The notes: generated by a model from the letters alone, not told the origin. Positions 34,430 through 46,889 are shown, counted from the stretch's first letter. The stretch: 58,231 bases of DNA from Mnemiopsis leidyi (GCA_000226015.1 JH152721.1:56897-115127), one strand, 5' to 3'. Made by a program: numbers and translations.

Positions 34430-37400
34430 CTAATAGTGGTGTACTGCGTGTAGCTGTGCTCCGATCTGAAGTTGGAAAATTAGTTTAAAGAGTTTAGAGC
34501 AATAGAGTTTGTTAAAATTGACATCAAACATCCATGACCTTTGGGTTAGGAATAGTACGAAACGCAGAATCCGTTAAAAAACACGTCATACAATACCTGG
34601 AGAAGAACTTTAATTCCGGGTAAGAACGACCCGACTTCACTAAAGTTAGCAGTTTGAGCGATATGACTGTGGTAGTACAGGGCGGTGTTGTAGTCTTTTA
34701 CATGCAGTGCTGAAACACAAAAATAAAATTTTAAGAAGAAATATTTCTATAATATCTAAGTGAAGCGAGTGATACACAGAACTTTGAGTAAACTCATGCC
34801 GATAACAATATACAGTACAAGGAGGTGGGTAACGTTAGTTATTGGTAAGGATTTTCAATTAAAGAACGCTAGTTTACTGATTTAACTGTAAAATTTAACC
34901 GACCTCCAGCAATCTGGTTAAGACTTTCAACTACAGTTCCTGAGACAGCGTCGTATCTTAACTTGTCTTTGAGCGCCTCCAACTTAACTGTTACTTCTTC
35001 TAACTTTCTACGGTGCGTCTGAAGTGATCGGTCTTGATAACTTTAATAAATGAGAAGATTATTGAGCTTTAACCAAAAATGATCACTCATTACTTAACAT
35101 TCACGATTAACCGCAAATTGATGTCCACTCAAAAAATGATGAAAAAGCTTGTGGAACTTACCGGATTTTGGGAAACATTTTTACAATCATTGGTGGCAGA
35201 CTCCAGTGCGCTCAACATTGGAAGATAATGATCGGGGACGGGGGGTTTTTCTACAGGAGCCTGTGAAAGTGATCGTGTTAAATAATCCACTAATTGTTAG
35301 CGGCATAACGTATACCCTGTTACCTAGTGTAAACTTCAGCAGATAAGTGTCCACCTGGACCCAGGACTTTACAGTTAGACTGAAGGGGCACCTGGAAGAT
35401 TCTAGACTTTAAATCGGAGACCCTTCTCATTTAAAACTTAATGATGCTTTTCCGGTCTTTCGGCTGAGTCATCAGAAGAAGATTGTATAGGCAAATGCCC
35501 TTAGTGCACTCCTCGAAGATTGGCGGATCTGGGAATTAAACATGTCCTATGATGTGACAAAGAGACTTACGGGGACAGGAGCTGGTTCAGCAGGGGCAGC
35601 AGGATAAGAGTTAGGATTGTATGGCTGCTGGAAACCGGGTTCCTGGGCAGGGTAATTCGCGGGGGAATACGGATCCAGGTCAACTGAAAGTAGGGATTAT
35701 GAAATTTTCATAGTGCGCGCAAAATAAAGTAAAGTGCGCAATGCTGAAATAGTAGAAACATATTAGCGCGTATTCCAGGCGGTTTAATTTTGTCACGTCA
35801 TCAACATTTTCCGAGTGTATTTTTACCTGTTTTGACAGGACCGACAACAGGTGTCGTGATCTTTTGAGCAGCTACTGGCGGAATTGTCACGGTCTTCTTC
35901 TTTAACATAGGTGGATCGTTCCACGCTCCCTTTGGACGGGCAACAGGCTCTAAAAATACAATGCATTTAAAGATATGAGTTGCCAATTCTGTCTATCAAA
36001 GTGACTAATGTCAAGTAAACAAAGAAATGTAAACACTGTAAACACACGAGAATATGTACATACTTGCAGGAGGAGTTGAAGGTTCTGCTCCAGGTCCTGG
36101 CATGTAGGGGGTAAAGTTGGACACGGACGACCCAGAGAATGATCCAGGTGCTGGTGGAGTGTAAGTTGCCGGGGGTTGGGAGTGGGAGGGAGCTGGAGGG
36201 TAGTTGACTGGGGGAGGTTGGAATGTTGGTTGCTGGGGAGCCGGAGTCGGAGCTGGAGGTTCCGGAGCTTTGTAGGCTGGGGGTTGGTACGCTATCTGTA
36301 GGGAAGTGGGGGTTAGGTTTTCAAAAATTGTAATGCCTAAACAAACCGTTATAAGTAAACTGTAGAAGCATTTGTAGTTTTAGCACCCACAGCCCCATGG
36401 AACGGACCCCCGAATCAGTGTTCCATGTATTAAATGCACAATGCCTGTCACCGAAGGCTACCAGTACAACCGGGTGGAAAATACCTTATATATCAGAACA
36501 TCTACTAAACAACGAACACACTTTTGTCCCACTTATATGATTATACATGTCTGGAAAATATTGCAGGGTATATGCCCGAACGACATCGGCATGGTCTTCA
36601 GGAACAATCCAAGACTTGGTATCAAGATTGTACTACCATCCCTCAGTAAAAAAGCCTCAGCATTGGCAATGTCTCACTACGATAACTCCTTCTCCGTTAG
36701 AGCAGGAATGTTATGCAACCTGCTTCCAAGAGAAGTGAACACACTCACAGATCTGAACACTTTCAAAATCTCTCTTGGAACATTCATGGTCAACATTCCT
36801 GATACTCCCCCTACTCCCGGATATACGGCAAAGAACTCAAACTCCATGATTGACTGGTGCAGCCAGAAAGGTGGTCCGCAGATGGCGTGATGAATAGGTT
36901 CAATAGGTTCAATAGGTTAGTGTCAGAGATACGATTATTGAATATTGATTGTTAAGAGATCAGATTGTAACCTTGGCGGGTGGAGTGTAGGATGAAGTTC
37001 CAGACACTATGCTCGCAGTTGGAGCGTAGGAGCTTGGCGTGTAGCTTGGCGCAGAGCTAGGTGCGTAGCTGGGGGCAGAGCTAGGCGCGTAGCTGCTCGG
37101 AGTGTAAGCTGTGGGGTTATACGTGGAGTTTGTATACCCGGTATATGTACTCGCGGCTGGAGACTGAAATTATAGAATTAGTAGAATGTTGAATTGCAGA
37201 TGAAATAGTATCTAACATTAACACTTTAACATTGAAAAGAGGTAGAATAACCGATAGCTAGTCTATTTAAAAAAATGTTGAAACTTACACTAGGCGTAAC
37301 ACTTGACGCGGCAGAAGGGAGTCTAGCCCGAACATAAGGTACGGGAGGACGCGGGAGGGAGGGGTCGTTAATGGCCATGTGTAACTTGTACTTGAACTCA

Positions 37401-40400
37401 GCTGCTGCGTCCTGCGGGATTAACAACATGAATACTTGTTATAGAGTTAGATGTGGAATTGATAGTAGCAATTTTATTTAATGAGATACGACTACAATTG
37501 TTTGAATCGTGTTCTTGACAGTAATATCATCGGTATTGATCTATAAATAGGTAATACCAGGACAGATGAATATTAAATAATTTATCGCATAAAATGTTAA
37601 ATGAATAAACGAAAATCAGGGCAAAACTCTGAGTAATCATGAAGAACTCTTACAGTAGGAGTTGCACTTATGTAGGTGAGAGCGTTAGAAAGTTTTCCCT
37701 GCTCAGCTAAAAGTTGGGAATATTTGAGGAGGTTAGCTACCACTTTATCCCCATCCAGAGGTCTGTTCGTACTGTTTGTACTTTGAAGACACATCACTTT
37801 CTCGATCAACTCCTGTTAAAGGGAAACCTTGTAATGTCAGGTAAAACATGCCATGTGTGAGGTGAAATATATCGGGTGTAAAATATGTACGTCATTATAA
37901 ACGGAGTCATGGAAGTAAAACATAACATTGCGAGATAGGAAGTTAAACTTCACTATGTTCAGAGAAATGTGACATGAAATAAGAGAAATTCAAGGAAAGG
38001 AAATCACGACTGAACATTCAACAATGAAAAAAACCTGAAGCTGCAGTGGACTAGAACTATCCTCAGAATTGGCATCTTGCCAACATTCCAGCAACTCAGC
38101 CACGTTCCCACTGCAGATGTAACAAAGTGTAGCTTCTAGCGAGTAGTTGGGATCTCCACTTAGTCTCCCAGCCAAGGTATCTGTTTAAACAGAATTGTTA
38201 TTGATGTTATACTTAGAACTGCCGGTAGAGATTGTCATTGTTCACGGAGATAAGAAACTTTGCTTCCGTAGAATCTCATATAAATCAATTTGCCAGCACT
38301 TTACTAGACAAGAATGAAATATAGACAAGTTACAAACCACATAAAGCATTAAACTCAGTAGGTTTGGCGTAGGAGAGGAGTATAGCAAGAGCTTCTTTCC
38401 AGTTAGACAGATCTACTGATTCCACCAAGTTGGACCACCGTTGCGAGATGATGCACGACAGTAACTGTAATGTTTTGATTTTTCAACAAAGTCCATGAAA
38501 TCTGGGCAGTCGTTTATCTTCACATCAAGCAAGGTTTTTGACGGCGAGCAGAATATGAACATGATATGAACTTCTTATCTTTGAAGTTACATATTATAAG
38601 CAGCAAATGTCACCTGGACAAAATTATACCGATTTCGACCAGTTTTGTTCTAAATTTCGTGAATATTCAACTCTCTCGAAGGATAGAAATTTACGTTTGC
38701 TCCAAAGCTTATCAAACCATTTACAGTTTACAGGCCAAGTGTATCACACAGGTAGTTCTAGGATGACAATTTTAACCACTCATCTTTCGGTATCATTCTT
38801 AAAGCGATTCCGATAATCATCTGCCTGCCAGATCAAGCTACAGCGATACCCAAATGGTTAAACTTCGCGTATTCTCCTATCGCAGGAACAACATACATAC
38901 TTTCTGTTTTTACTAATGCCGTGCTCTCGGTCACAAAGACGATAAACATCCGAGATCCCTTATAACTTGTCAATATTTGTCAACAATACTTATAATATAC
39001 TAAAGATGTTAAAGATAAAACTCACGGCAGCAGAAGGGGAAGTGGCTTGCCGGAAATATTCCTGCTGGGTTTTCTGGAAAAGTTCTCGTCCCCCAGCCAT
39101 GGCTACAGCCAGAGCATCTGCCATCCTGCCCGCCTTAAGACAGAGATCTACCACAACTTCGAACTGACCTGGATAAAGTACATGGTCATGTCTTTGTATA
39201 TATAAACTACAATCGAGTATATAATACGTACGTCGTAGTACAGTGTACGGAGGTACGTTTAGAAGCAGTACGTGGTTAAATGAAATGTACACAACTCAGG
39301 GCTCAGGCGACCTAGCAAAATTGAGTTGAGTTCAAGTACACTACCGGCTATCGATACGGTATTACACTAGCCAGTGTAAACAAATACAAATAATTACGAA
39401 GTCCTCAGCCCTAGCTACAACAATTTCTCACCTAGAAGCATAGCACGACAGATAAGGCCATCCACTCCTGTGCTTGTGTCTATCACAAGCGGTTTTGTAG
39501 CCTGAAATATAGCAGAGGTTACAGATCTAAGAAAAGGTTTTAGGTTAGTTAGAGTGCGTCAAAACTAAGTATCTATACAACACACAGTAAATTACACAGG
39601 CTAAGGTGTAAAGAAGTTTAATTTTATATGGTTTAAAAGTTTGTCTCAAATTCTAAGCTCGATTCGAGTGAATAAATCCAAAGCAAATATAGGTTTAGAA
39701 GTCTAATTATATACCAGGTGTTGAGATACAAGAAGCAGCTGAGAGGGAGAGTTAAATAACACAATATAATCGCACTCATGACTAAATATACGTAATAAAT
39801 TAAAATCAATATGTTTTAAAAACAAGAACATCACAGATAGATTATAGTGGTCAAAAGGTTTTATGGCAGCAAGGTAAAGACATCCACAGCTAAGCAACAA
39901 GCAGCTAAGCAACGAGGTACTGCAAACAAAAACAATACATGTTCAAGTCCCAGGATTATCGATTTTATGCACTAAGCATTAATAATACACGCATCTAGAC
40001 GCTGAATTGTATCAGTTTGTATTACCTTTCCTTCATCTTCAGTCTCAGAACTTTCCTTGTCGGAATCCTACAAGAAGTAATAAATGTGCACACACAAAAA
40101 ATTTTTCAAAGCAACACGTGTAAAAAAGGGATGCAAAAAGCACCTAAATTTTACGGAAGACTGAAAATCATTCATACAGTGATTCCTATTGAAAACGCTT
40201 CTAAAAATTTGATTATATGGGCTAAAAATCATCATTATCATGAGCTAAAAGTCACCTTTCAGCGGATATAGTTTAGTTGCCGTCTGGGAGCCGAAGCAGT
40301 AATAACTTTCACGGTAGAAAAATTTGAGAATACCAAGTAAAGGTCTAAGTTGACCTTACATCGGCAATAGGATTCCCCTCATTGCAAGTTAAGTAAAATG

Positions 40401-43400
40401 CTGCACAACATAAATAGCTAGCAAAAGAACGGCCCACAAACAAACAAACCTTCTCTGAACTGGAACTGTCAGCATCACTCTTGTTGATAATGGCAGTATC
40501 GTTGTCCAGCGTGAGTTCGCCCACTGTTTCCGACAAGTTTTGTACCATGTCTTTTAAATCCTCCGCCTTGTAGCCCAGCAACTCCAGATATTTCTGTCTC
40601 GGCTTACCATCAAATGTGGACTAGGGGAGGATACACATGTTTACGAAGGGCTCTATAAAACTGTACTTTACAACGAAAGTTAGAACTAAAGTTTACCTCA
40701 TTACGATATCGTACTTAGCGAGGGCAGATAACTTCATTTTACACGATCAGAGTGAGAAATGCTAGATAAGGGAGTAGGGACAAAGAAGTACAATCTAGAG
40801 AATTGTGATAACAAAAACCAAATATTGATGACAAGATCGTTACCTTAAGGAAACTCCATATCTGTTTGTCGTCAGTGTCGTCAGTTGCATCAGCTTTGTC
40901 GCTGCAGAACTGCAGCAATGTGTTTTCTTGTAAAGCTTGCTCCAACTTCTCGGATCTCTCCAATAACTCTGTCTCTGTCGTTACTTGCATAACTGTGATC
41001 TGTGTAAGGTACTTATTAGGTATCTAGACAAACATTTTGAGTCACCATTTTCATCGTAGAACGGTAAAACATTTGGCAGCCGCTTACTTATCGTATTTTC
41101 TTGTTGAAATAAATTTATAGATAGCTACAACGACAGTTGAGTGAGTTATTTTTATTGAATCAGTTGCTTTATTACAAGACTCGCCAGCGCGGCGGGCAGT
41201 CTCTTGATGCAATTTTAAGCCGTTACTCCTACTATTCAGTTTAACAAGCAAGGTTGGAGTGTGTCTTGAATTTTTATATTGCTAATGAGATATACTTCAC
41301 GGTATGTCTTTCACTGATTTCCTTAACCCGCGTATAATCGAATAAAACAATCCTTCCTATGGAACTTCTTATTTTGAAAATTTTCAACTACCTCGTTCGA
41401 TGTGGAGTCAAATGAGATGAGCTTGCCACCAAACCCGAAAGAAACACCGCAAGGTTTCATCAGCCACTTCGGAGCTTGGTTCATGGTTGGGATGTTCATA
41501 GGGGCAGAAGGTGGTGGGGGACCAGGAGCAAACGGGTCGCTGCTTATTCGTGTCTGAAATTTGAAAACTGTTATCCTTGTGATTGTTCAGGTGTGAACAA
41601 TGCAAGCAAATGCAAATTTAGGTCACTCGCTTAGATGGAGTAGCTTAAGGTGTTCATCCCCTTTTCTTACACCCTGAGGGATCAAACCCTGGTCTGCTGC
41701 ATGGGAGGCGTAAATGAAACTACTACGCCACCCATCGTGGAATTCCAAATTCGTCGAGAAAGTAAGTTCTTGAGTTTCGTACATACTACATATTCAGAAA
41801 GTCATACATGATTGGTCTCTGTGGTGACGCCAGGAACCAGGGTCATGGAACTTACTCTTTCTGGTTGTTCTGGAATCTCCTCGTTCCCACCGAAGAGAGA
41901 GAAGACAGAGAGTTTCCCCGAGAAAGCAGAGGAAGCAACAAGATAGGGGTTCCTTGTACACCATCCCATGTCAAACGTCCACTGACTTGGCGCAGTAAAC
42001 TCAACAAGTTTCTGTGGAGTAGAAAAAGTCAATATTTTGTTGATGATATATTAACTTTAAACTCTGGTAAGATAACTGAGGAAAAAAGTAAACTGTTAAT
42101 TATAGGAATGTCTTGTTATTTTTACAAAAGGGTCAGATAAGTTATGAGCTACAGGGATATCAAAAAATGAGAAAGTTCTTGATTATTACCTCTCCACCAG
42201 GGACAGCAGTATTGTTAGGATTCCAACAGATCATGTGATCATCTCTACTACTGGTCAACAACATTCCACCATCACTACCACACCAAGCTAAGGTCTGGAT
42301 ACCTCGACCATGTCCCTCCAAAACCTGACATGAGACAATATGTCTTAACTTTACCTCGACTTTGACTCAAATGATTGCAATATGTGGACTCAGTGAGGCA
42401 TATAAAAGTAATGCAGGACTGAACAATTATTCAACAAACCATTGTTGGAGCTGTAGCGAATCTCAGATCCCACATCTGGATAACAGGATATCTATCCTCA
42501 TCTGAACAAGTTAACAACTGAGTTGCCACGTCAGGATGCCAGGCTATACAGCTACACCTAACTCGGTTTGAAGCATCTGTCACTTGAATTATAGGTTCAT
42601 TCTTTCTGAGATCCCAAACAATAGAACGTGCAGAGTTAGGATGAGCAGATGCCAATATGTGTTCGACTTGTTTGTTCCAGGCTAGTGCTACAACATCATC
42701 TTCTGGCTACAAATGGAAGGAGTGTTTATATTTCGTACTAAAACCAGTCAAGATCAGATATATGAAAAATTGAAATCAGGGTTAAGATATAGTGTGATAA
42801 CTATATGGATTCACCTGAGCTTTCGGACCAGGGGTCATAAGGACGGATGGGTTGTTGATGTCAACAATATGGATCTCACTGGCACTTGCCCCAGAAGCAA
42901 GCAAACATTTTTTAGCAGGGTTAAAATCCATTGAGCGCACAGGACCGCAATGTTTTGGGAGCTCACACTCAAGTGCATCTTCCCCTCCACTAAAAGTTAT
43001 GGATTAAAATAGGATCAAAATATGGCAAGCAAAAAATAAAGCAAGCTATTGCTTCATAAGTAAACATTTCCTGAAAAGTGCTGAAAATTAATACCTTAAA
43101 ATCTTGGCAGGATCCCAGAGAGAGATAACTCCATTGTCACCCCCACCAGCTATCAATCCCATCTCTCGCTCAACACTTCCCCAATTAATGACATTAAACC
43201 TGAAATTTTGGATAGGAATTTTGACAAAAAATATATTGAATAACAAAATTATTAACGTAACTTGATGGGAATCAGCACAATGTAGAAAAAAACATCATAC
43301 AAAGAATCAAAATTGCAGAAATGAACATTATAATCACCTTGAAGAGACAGTCAAAGAACCCCTAACAGGCATGTCCCATCCTTTGGTTGAAGTGTCAACC

Positions 43401-43634
43401 TCGAAAATCTCTAATGTTGAAGATGTGCTGAAATTTGATGTATGAGACTTCCTATTTCTTAAATTGATTCATTTTTCCTAAAAATTAATTTTTCTTACAA
43501 ATTTGATAAAGCTTAAGTCACCTGAATGATGCATCAAGCTGCTTAGCACTTGTCCCAGCAGCAATGTACAAAGGATGAACCTGACCAGGACTCCATGAAA
43601 GATTGCTGGTTCGCAAAACTTCCTTTATACGCAT
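34430..43634 (-). CDS. SEC31A: COPII coat subunit SEC31
   Basis: 25 coding exons give 1,120 residues. In gene order they are 43634-43522, 43427-43338, 43199-43095, 42989-42815, 42706-42440, 42324-42190, 42011-41856, 41553-41392, 40999-40844, 40620-40450, 40067-40026, 39501-39432, 39168-39026, 38464-38338, 38180-38035, 37812-37654, 37411-37289, 37163-36972, 36295-36064, 35949-35827, 35683-35571, 35260-35162, 35018-34904, 34709-34597 and 34465-34430. Residues 1-350 form the N-terminal propeller ([40 protein letters not shown]). About 500-740 is the helical ACE element ([32 protein letters not shown]). About 780-1000 is proline-rich, with the SEC23-contact-like GAWNDPP. The rest is the C-terminal helical domain. 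SEC31 forms the outer COPII cage at ER exit sites. Exon 11 is a 14-codon acidic micro-exon. Vertebrate SEC31A/B are duplicates of this gene. Confidence 0.94.
35340..35548 (+). repeat. Dispersed repeat family F copy in SEC31 intron
   Basis: About 205 bp sharing with the copy at 44692 the blocks cagttagactgaagggg, cctggaagattctaga, cggctgagtcatcag and aggcaaatgccct. It lies within the intron 35261-35570, opposite in sense to the gene. Confidence 0.8.
36400..36919 (+). mobile_element. 5'-truncated LINE 3' end in SEC31 intron
   Basis: An open frame at 36441-36890 encodes the C-terminal region that follows the reverse transcriptase in CR1/L2/Jockey-type LINEs: [60 protein letters not shown] and [10 protein letters not shown]. 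Directly after the stop come three copies of aataggttc (36893-36919), the short tandem tail typical of CR1/L2-like insertions. It lies in the intron 36296-36971, opposite in sense to SEC31. The intact frame suggests a fairly recent insertion. The reverse-transcriptase core itself is absent. Confidence 0.8.
41672..41745 (-). repeat. tRNA-derived SINE head in SEC31 intron
   Basis: On the minus strand an A-box-like GGTGGCGTAGTAGTTT is followed by a B-box-like GGGTTTGATCCC about 30 bases later, framed by short complementary ends. No canonical anticodon arm can be drawn, so this looks like a SINE head or dead tRNA copy. Confidence 0.5.
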
Positions 43635-44691
43635 GCTATAAAAAGCAAGTGTTAGATTAAGGGTGGACTATGTCTCACTTTTAGTCAGTATGACCAAGCA
43701 ATCATGGATACTTAGAAATAATATTCTAACATTTGGTAAGAAATACTGTGTGCTACATGGTGATTTTAAGTCAAGGGCAAAATGGTCACATTGATTCAGC
43801 ATTTTGTGAAAAATTTGTCTTACAACGGCATATTCTCCTGCATTTTAACAACAAATAAAATAAAGGTGGTACAATATGCTCCAGGACAAAAGGTCAAAAG
43901 TTATTTAGGGCTGACAGTTCGACCAGAGGCAAGGCATTCTTGCCAGAAAAAAGATGGGACACTATCATATTCTTCATGGGTTGGCGGTGTAGTCAATGAT
44001 CGACCAGGATTGCTTTTTCAGCAGGGACTGAGATTGGTAAAAATGGCTAGAACCGGGATTGTAACTGGGACCTGGACTGAAATATATTTGACTGAAAGTA
44101 CATTTTTTTAAATTTTGATATTCAATTTCAACTATACCATATCGTGTATGAACTATTTTAAAAATATACAATACCAATAAGCCGTTATTGACTGATATCT
44201 AAACTAAAACTTTTAATTAAGATATCATCATGACATAAGTACGAGTACTTAATTTTTCAATTAAGATACTTTTTACCTTAGTAATAAACGTGGGTTGAAT
44301 TAGTTTGATTGAGTGTTGAATTACAGGTAGTTTAAGTTTTATTTTAAGAACATGACTAGTATACATATTAGCTAGTCTGAACCTTCAGCGGGCTGTGAAA
44401 GAGACAAATTTGAAGTGCTTTGATGAAAATTGGACATCAAGATTAACAGGAGTTACACATTCAGGACACTGTTAGATTCAAGATGCAAATGTGCATGTTT
44501 CTACAGTCAAGAAAACGACACAGACGTGTGAACAATTAAGATGACATCACCTGAAATCAGCTTCTTCACTGCATTTGGGGTGTACAGCAGACGTAGACGA
44601 CAATAGCTGTGCTATTGAATTGATATATCTTATATTTTGATTGCTGTCGAAATTAAAAATTATTGTTTTATTAAAAAATTATTGTTTTATC
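43635..44691 (-). other. Upstream of SEC31 with candidate acceptor
   Basis: The minus-strand sequence gctttttatag ends one base before the SEC31 ATG (43634). This is a strong acceptor-like sequence, again consistent with trans-splicing or with a 5'-UTR intron. The remaining kilobase is AT-rich and shows no gene. Confidence 0.5.
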
Positions 44692-44925
44692 AGGGTATTT
44701 GTATTTGTTACACCTGTACACAGGCTTTTACAGTTATACTAGAGGGGCTCCTGGAAGATTCTAGATCTTTCAACGGAGACCCTCATTTAACCCTCAATCA
44801 CGGTTTCCCGGTCATTCGGCTGAGTCGACCAAAGAAGATTGCATAGGCAAATGCCCTTTGTACACTTCTCTAGGATTGACGGATCTGGGATGGACCAGGT
44901 TCTCCTAATAACGTGATAAGAGGGT
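44692..44925 (+). repeat. Dispersed repeat family F, longest copy
   Basis: About 230 bp from tgttacacctgtacacagg to cgtgataagaggg. It shares four blocks with the copy at 35340 and more weakly with 22482 and 20883. All four copies lie on the plus strand. No long open frame or pol III box is evident. Confidence 0.8.
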
Positions 44926-44946
44926 GATGCCGCTGCAGACGGGAAC

Positions 44947-45022
44947 TTCAACGGGCGATGCGCGTCTAGAATTTTTTCGTGACAGCGCGTGATGGCCGCG
45001 ACAGTAGGTTATCAACCTACAA
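44947..45022 (-). mobile_element. Family C micro-transposon
   Basis: A 76-bp copy, inverted relative to 45499-45721. It runs from TTCAACGGGCGATGCGCG to GGTTATCAACCTACAA and is flanked by 8-bp duplications acgggaac (44939-44946 and 45023-45030). Confidence 0.8.
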
Positions 45023-45117
45023 ACGGGAACTAAGTTACCAATTTGGAAGATGTTTCCCGTCGACAGCCGCGGTAGTAAATTTAAATTCTTTATTCTGGGA
45101 GTAAGCCTAAGCGCATA

Positions 45118-45181
45118 TTGACGAGATTATATCCGTCATCCGTTCAGCTTTGAGTTGCGAAAGTCAGGCATCACTGCAACA
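45118..45181 (+). mobile_element. Family B micro-transposon, decayed
   Basis: It starts TTGACGAGATTATATCCGTC and keeps cgttcagctttgagttgcg and gtcaggcatcactgcaaca, but its 3' end has diverged. No target duplication can be seen. Confidence 0.6.
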
Positions 45182-45498
45182 GATCGTGTATCATTAATTA
45201 TCAGCATAAACTATCGAAGATTCGTTGGCTGAGCTATTAACACATGGTCAAGGCTGGGTTAAATAAGGTTTTGATATTATGGCACCCTTGGTTGACACAC
45301 CGCCCAACTGGCGAGTAATTGAGTCCGTTTTCATTAAATGTTAAAGATTGGTCCCGAAGCTAAAATATCTCATTCATGCATTGCAGTCCAATATTCTCAA
45401 AGTTCTTCCTACAGATGTTAAGCTTATTTTTAAAAGTCTAGCTAGGTTATCAAATTGGAATGAACATGAAGCTAAAAATTAAAATATACCCAACACAC

Positions 45499-45721
45499 TT
45501 GTAGGTTGATAACTTGTCTGACTTTGTCCGACCCTCATTCTAAGCGAATAGAGGAGAATAAAATGACGGGAGAATAAAATGACGGGAGAATAAAATGACG
45601 GAGGGTGCGCGCTGCTGTACAAGTTGATAACCTACTGTCGCGGCCATCACGCACTCTCACGCATTTCTGGCATGGCGCATTTCTGGCCTGGCGACAATTC
45701 TAGACGCGCATCGCCCGTTAA
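45499..45721 (+). mobile_element. Family C micro-transposon carrying a nested family A copy
   Basis: The outer element runs from TTGTAGGTTGATAAC to GCATCGCCCGTTAA and has perfect 9-bp duplications ccaacacac (45490-45498 and 45722-45730). It is interrupted by the family A element 45514-45622. Removing that element and one duplication restores the palindromic start gtaggttgataacctac. Confidence 0.85.
45514..45622 (+). mobile_element. Family A micro-transposon nested in family C
   Basis: 109 bp, TTGTCTGACTTTGTCC...GCTGCTGTACAA, with three copies of the gaataaaatgacgg unit. Its own perfect 9-bp duplications gttgataac (45505-45513 and 45623-45631) derive from the host family C element. Confidence 0.88.
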
Positions 45722-45960
45722 CCAACACACACACACACACACACACAAACAATAAAGGAGAGAGGGATATCACCACTGCCACAAGAGTAAGCCATATAGT
45801 TCAGTGTAATTTTTAGAGCAATCAAAGAGGTCGGATTCTTAGTAATTTATAAATGTTGTTCTATTCTCTTATTCTTACTTTTTTAAAATGTAGATGGGAA
45901 GGGGATGTTTTCGGTTTTTATTTTTCCATTAACAGTTTGTTATTTTAGAAAGATATATGT

Positions 45961-45970
45961 NNNNNNNNNN
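45961..45970. other. Assembly gap of 10 N
   Basis: A short placeholder gap directly before the TTAC microsatellite, so the array length given by the assembly is probably not reliable. Confidence 0.99.
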
Positions 45971-46299
<329 letters not shown>

Positions 46300-46402
46300 G
46301 CTTTAAAAGGGCTCTGGTTGGACTTGGAGCAACACCCCGCATTTGCTTTAACCACAGTCCTTAAGCGCGCGCCACCAGAGGTGCGTAGCAGCCGCCGCGC
46401 GC

Positions 46403-46456
46403 AGTGTAAGCACCTGGTTAGGCGAACCTCGCCTTGCACTTAACCAAGTGCTTACG
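46403..46456. repeat. Inverted-repeat hairpin
   Basis: gtaagcacctggttag is mirrored by ttaaccaagtgcttac about 20 bases later, inside GC-rich repeat DNA. A half-copy (accaggtgcttacgccg) recurs near 46640. Confidence 0.7.
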
Positions 46457-46476
46457 CACGCTATACGCCGCAACTC

Positions 46477-46554
46477 TTGTCTGACTTTGTCCGACCCTCA
46501 TTTAAAGTGAATAAAATGACTGCAACTGCAGAGGTTGCGCGCGCTGCTGTACAA
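46477..46554 (+). mobile_element. Family A micro-transposon, diverged
   Basis: 78 bp with TTGTCTGACTTTGTCC at the start and GCGCGCTGCTGTACAA at the end. It has one gaataaaatgac unit and no clear target duplication. Confidence 0.75.
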
Positions 46555-46703
46555 CGCGAGCCGAGCCGGGCCGCGCATCCTGACCACTGACGCGACGCGG
46601 TTGTTGTACTGTCTGACCCCCATTCGAAGCGTTCACCTTACCAGGTGCTTACGCCGCGCGCGCAAAAGGGCTCTGGTTAGATCAGCAAATAGAATAAAAT
46701 GAC

Positions 46704-46736
46704 TTGTCTGACGGGAGGGTGCGCGCTGCTGTACAA
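46704..46736 (+). mobile_element. Family A deletion remnant
   Basis: 33 bp joining the family A first bases (TTGTCTGACG) directly to its last 20 or so. The preceding gaataaaatgac resembles the interior of another family A copy, so this is probably a collapsed nested insertion. Confidence 0.55.
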
Positions 46737-46754
46737 AAATGGCAAGAGGGTGCA

Positions 46755-46830
46755 CGTTGCCTGGGGACCTCCCGATCGGAGGGGGACGTAGAGAGAGCCG
46801 CGCAGCGCTCGGTAAGGTGCACGCTCGCGC
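46755..46830 (-). repeat. GC-rich repeat fragment
   Basis: On the minus strand it carries gagcgctgcgcggctctctc and gaggtccccaggc, matching the mosaic at 18270-18330 and more weakly 47793-47835. No boundaries could be set. Confidence 0.55.
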
Positions 46831-46889
46831 TGCTGTACATTGACGCGGACGTTAAGTCATGTCAGTACATATTGACTACAGGCGCTGGT

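Noticed and set aside
35149..35346. 65-residue plus-strand frame
   Set aside because: It is antisense to a SEC31 exon (35162-35260) and runs into the intron.
36441..36890. A possible host gene inside SEC31
   Set aside because: The protein matches the C-terminal region of LINE ORF2 and is followed by tandem tail repeats, so it is a retrotransposon remnant.
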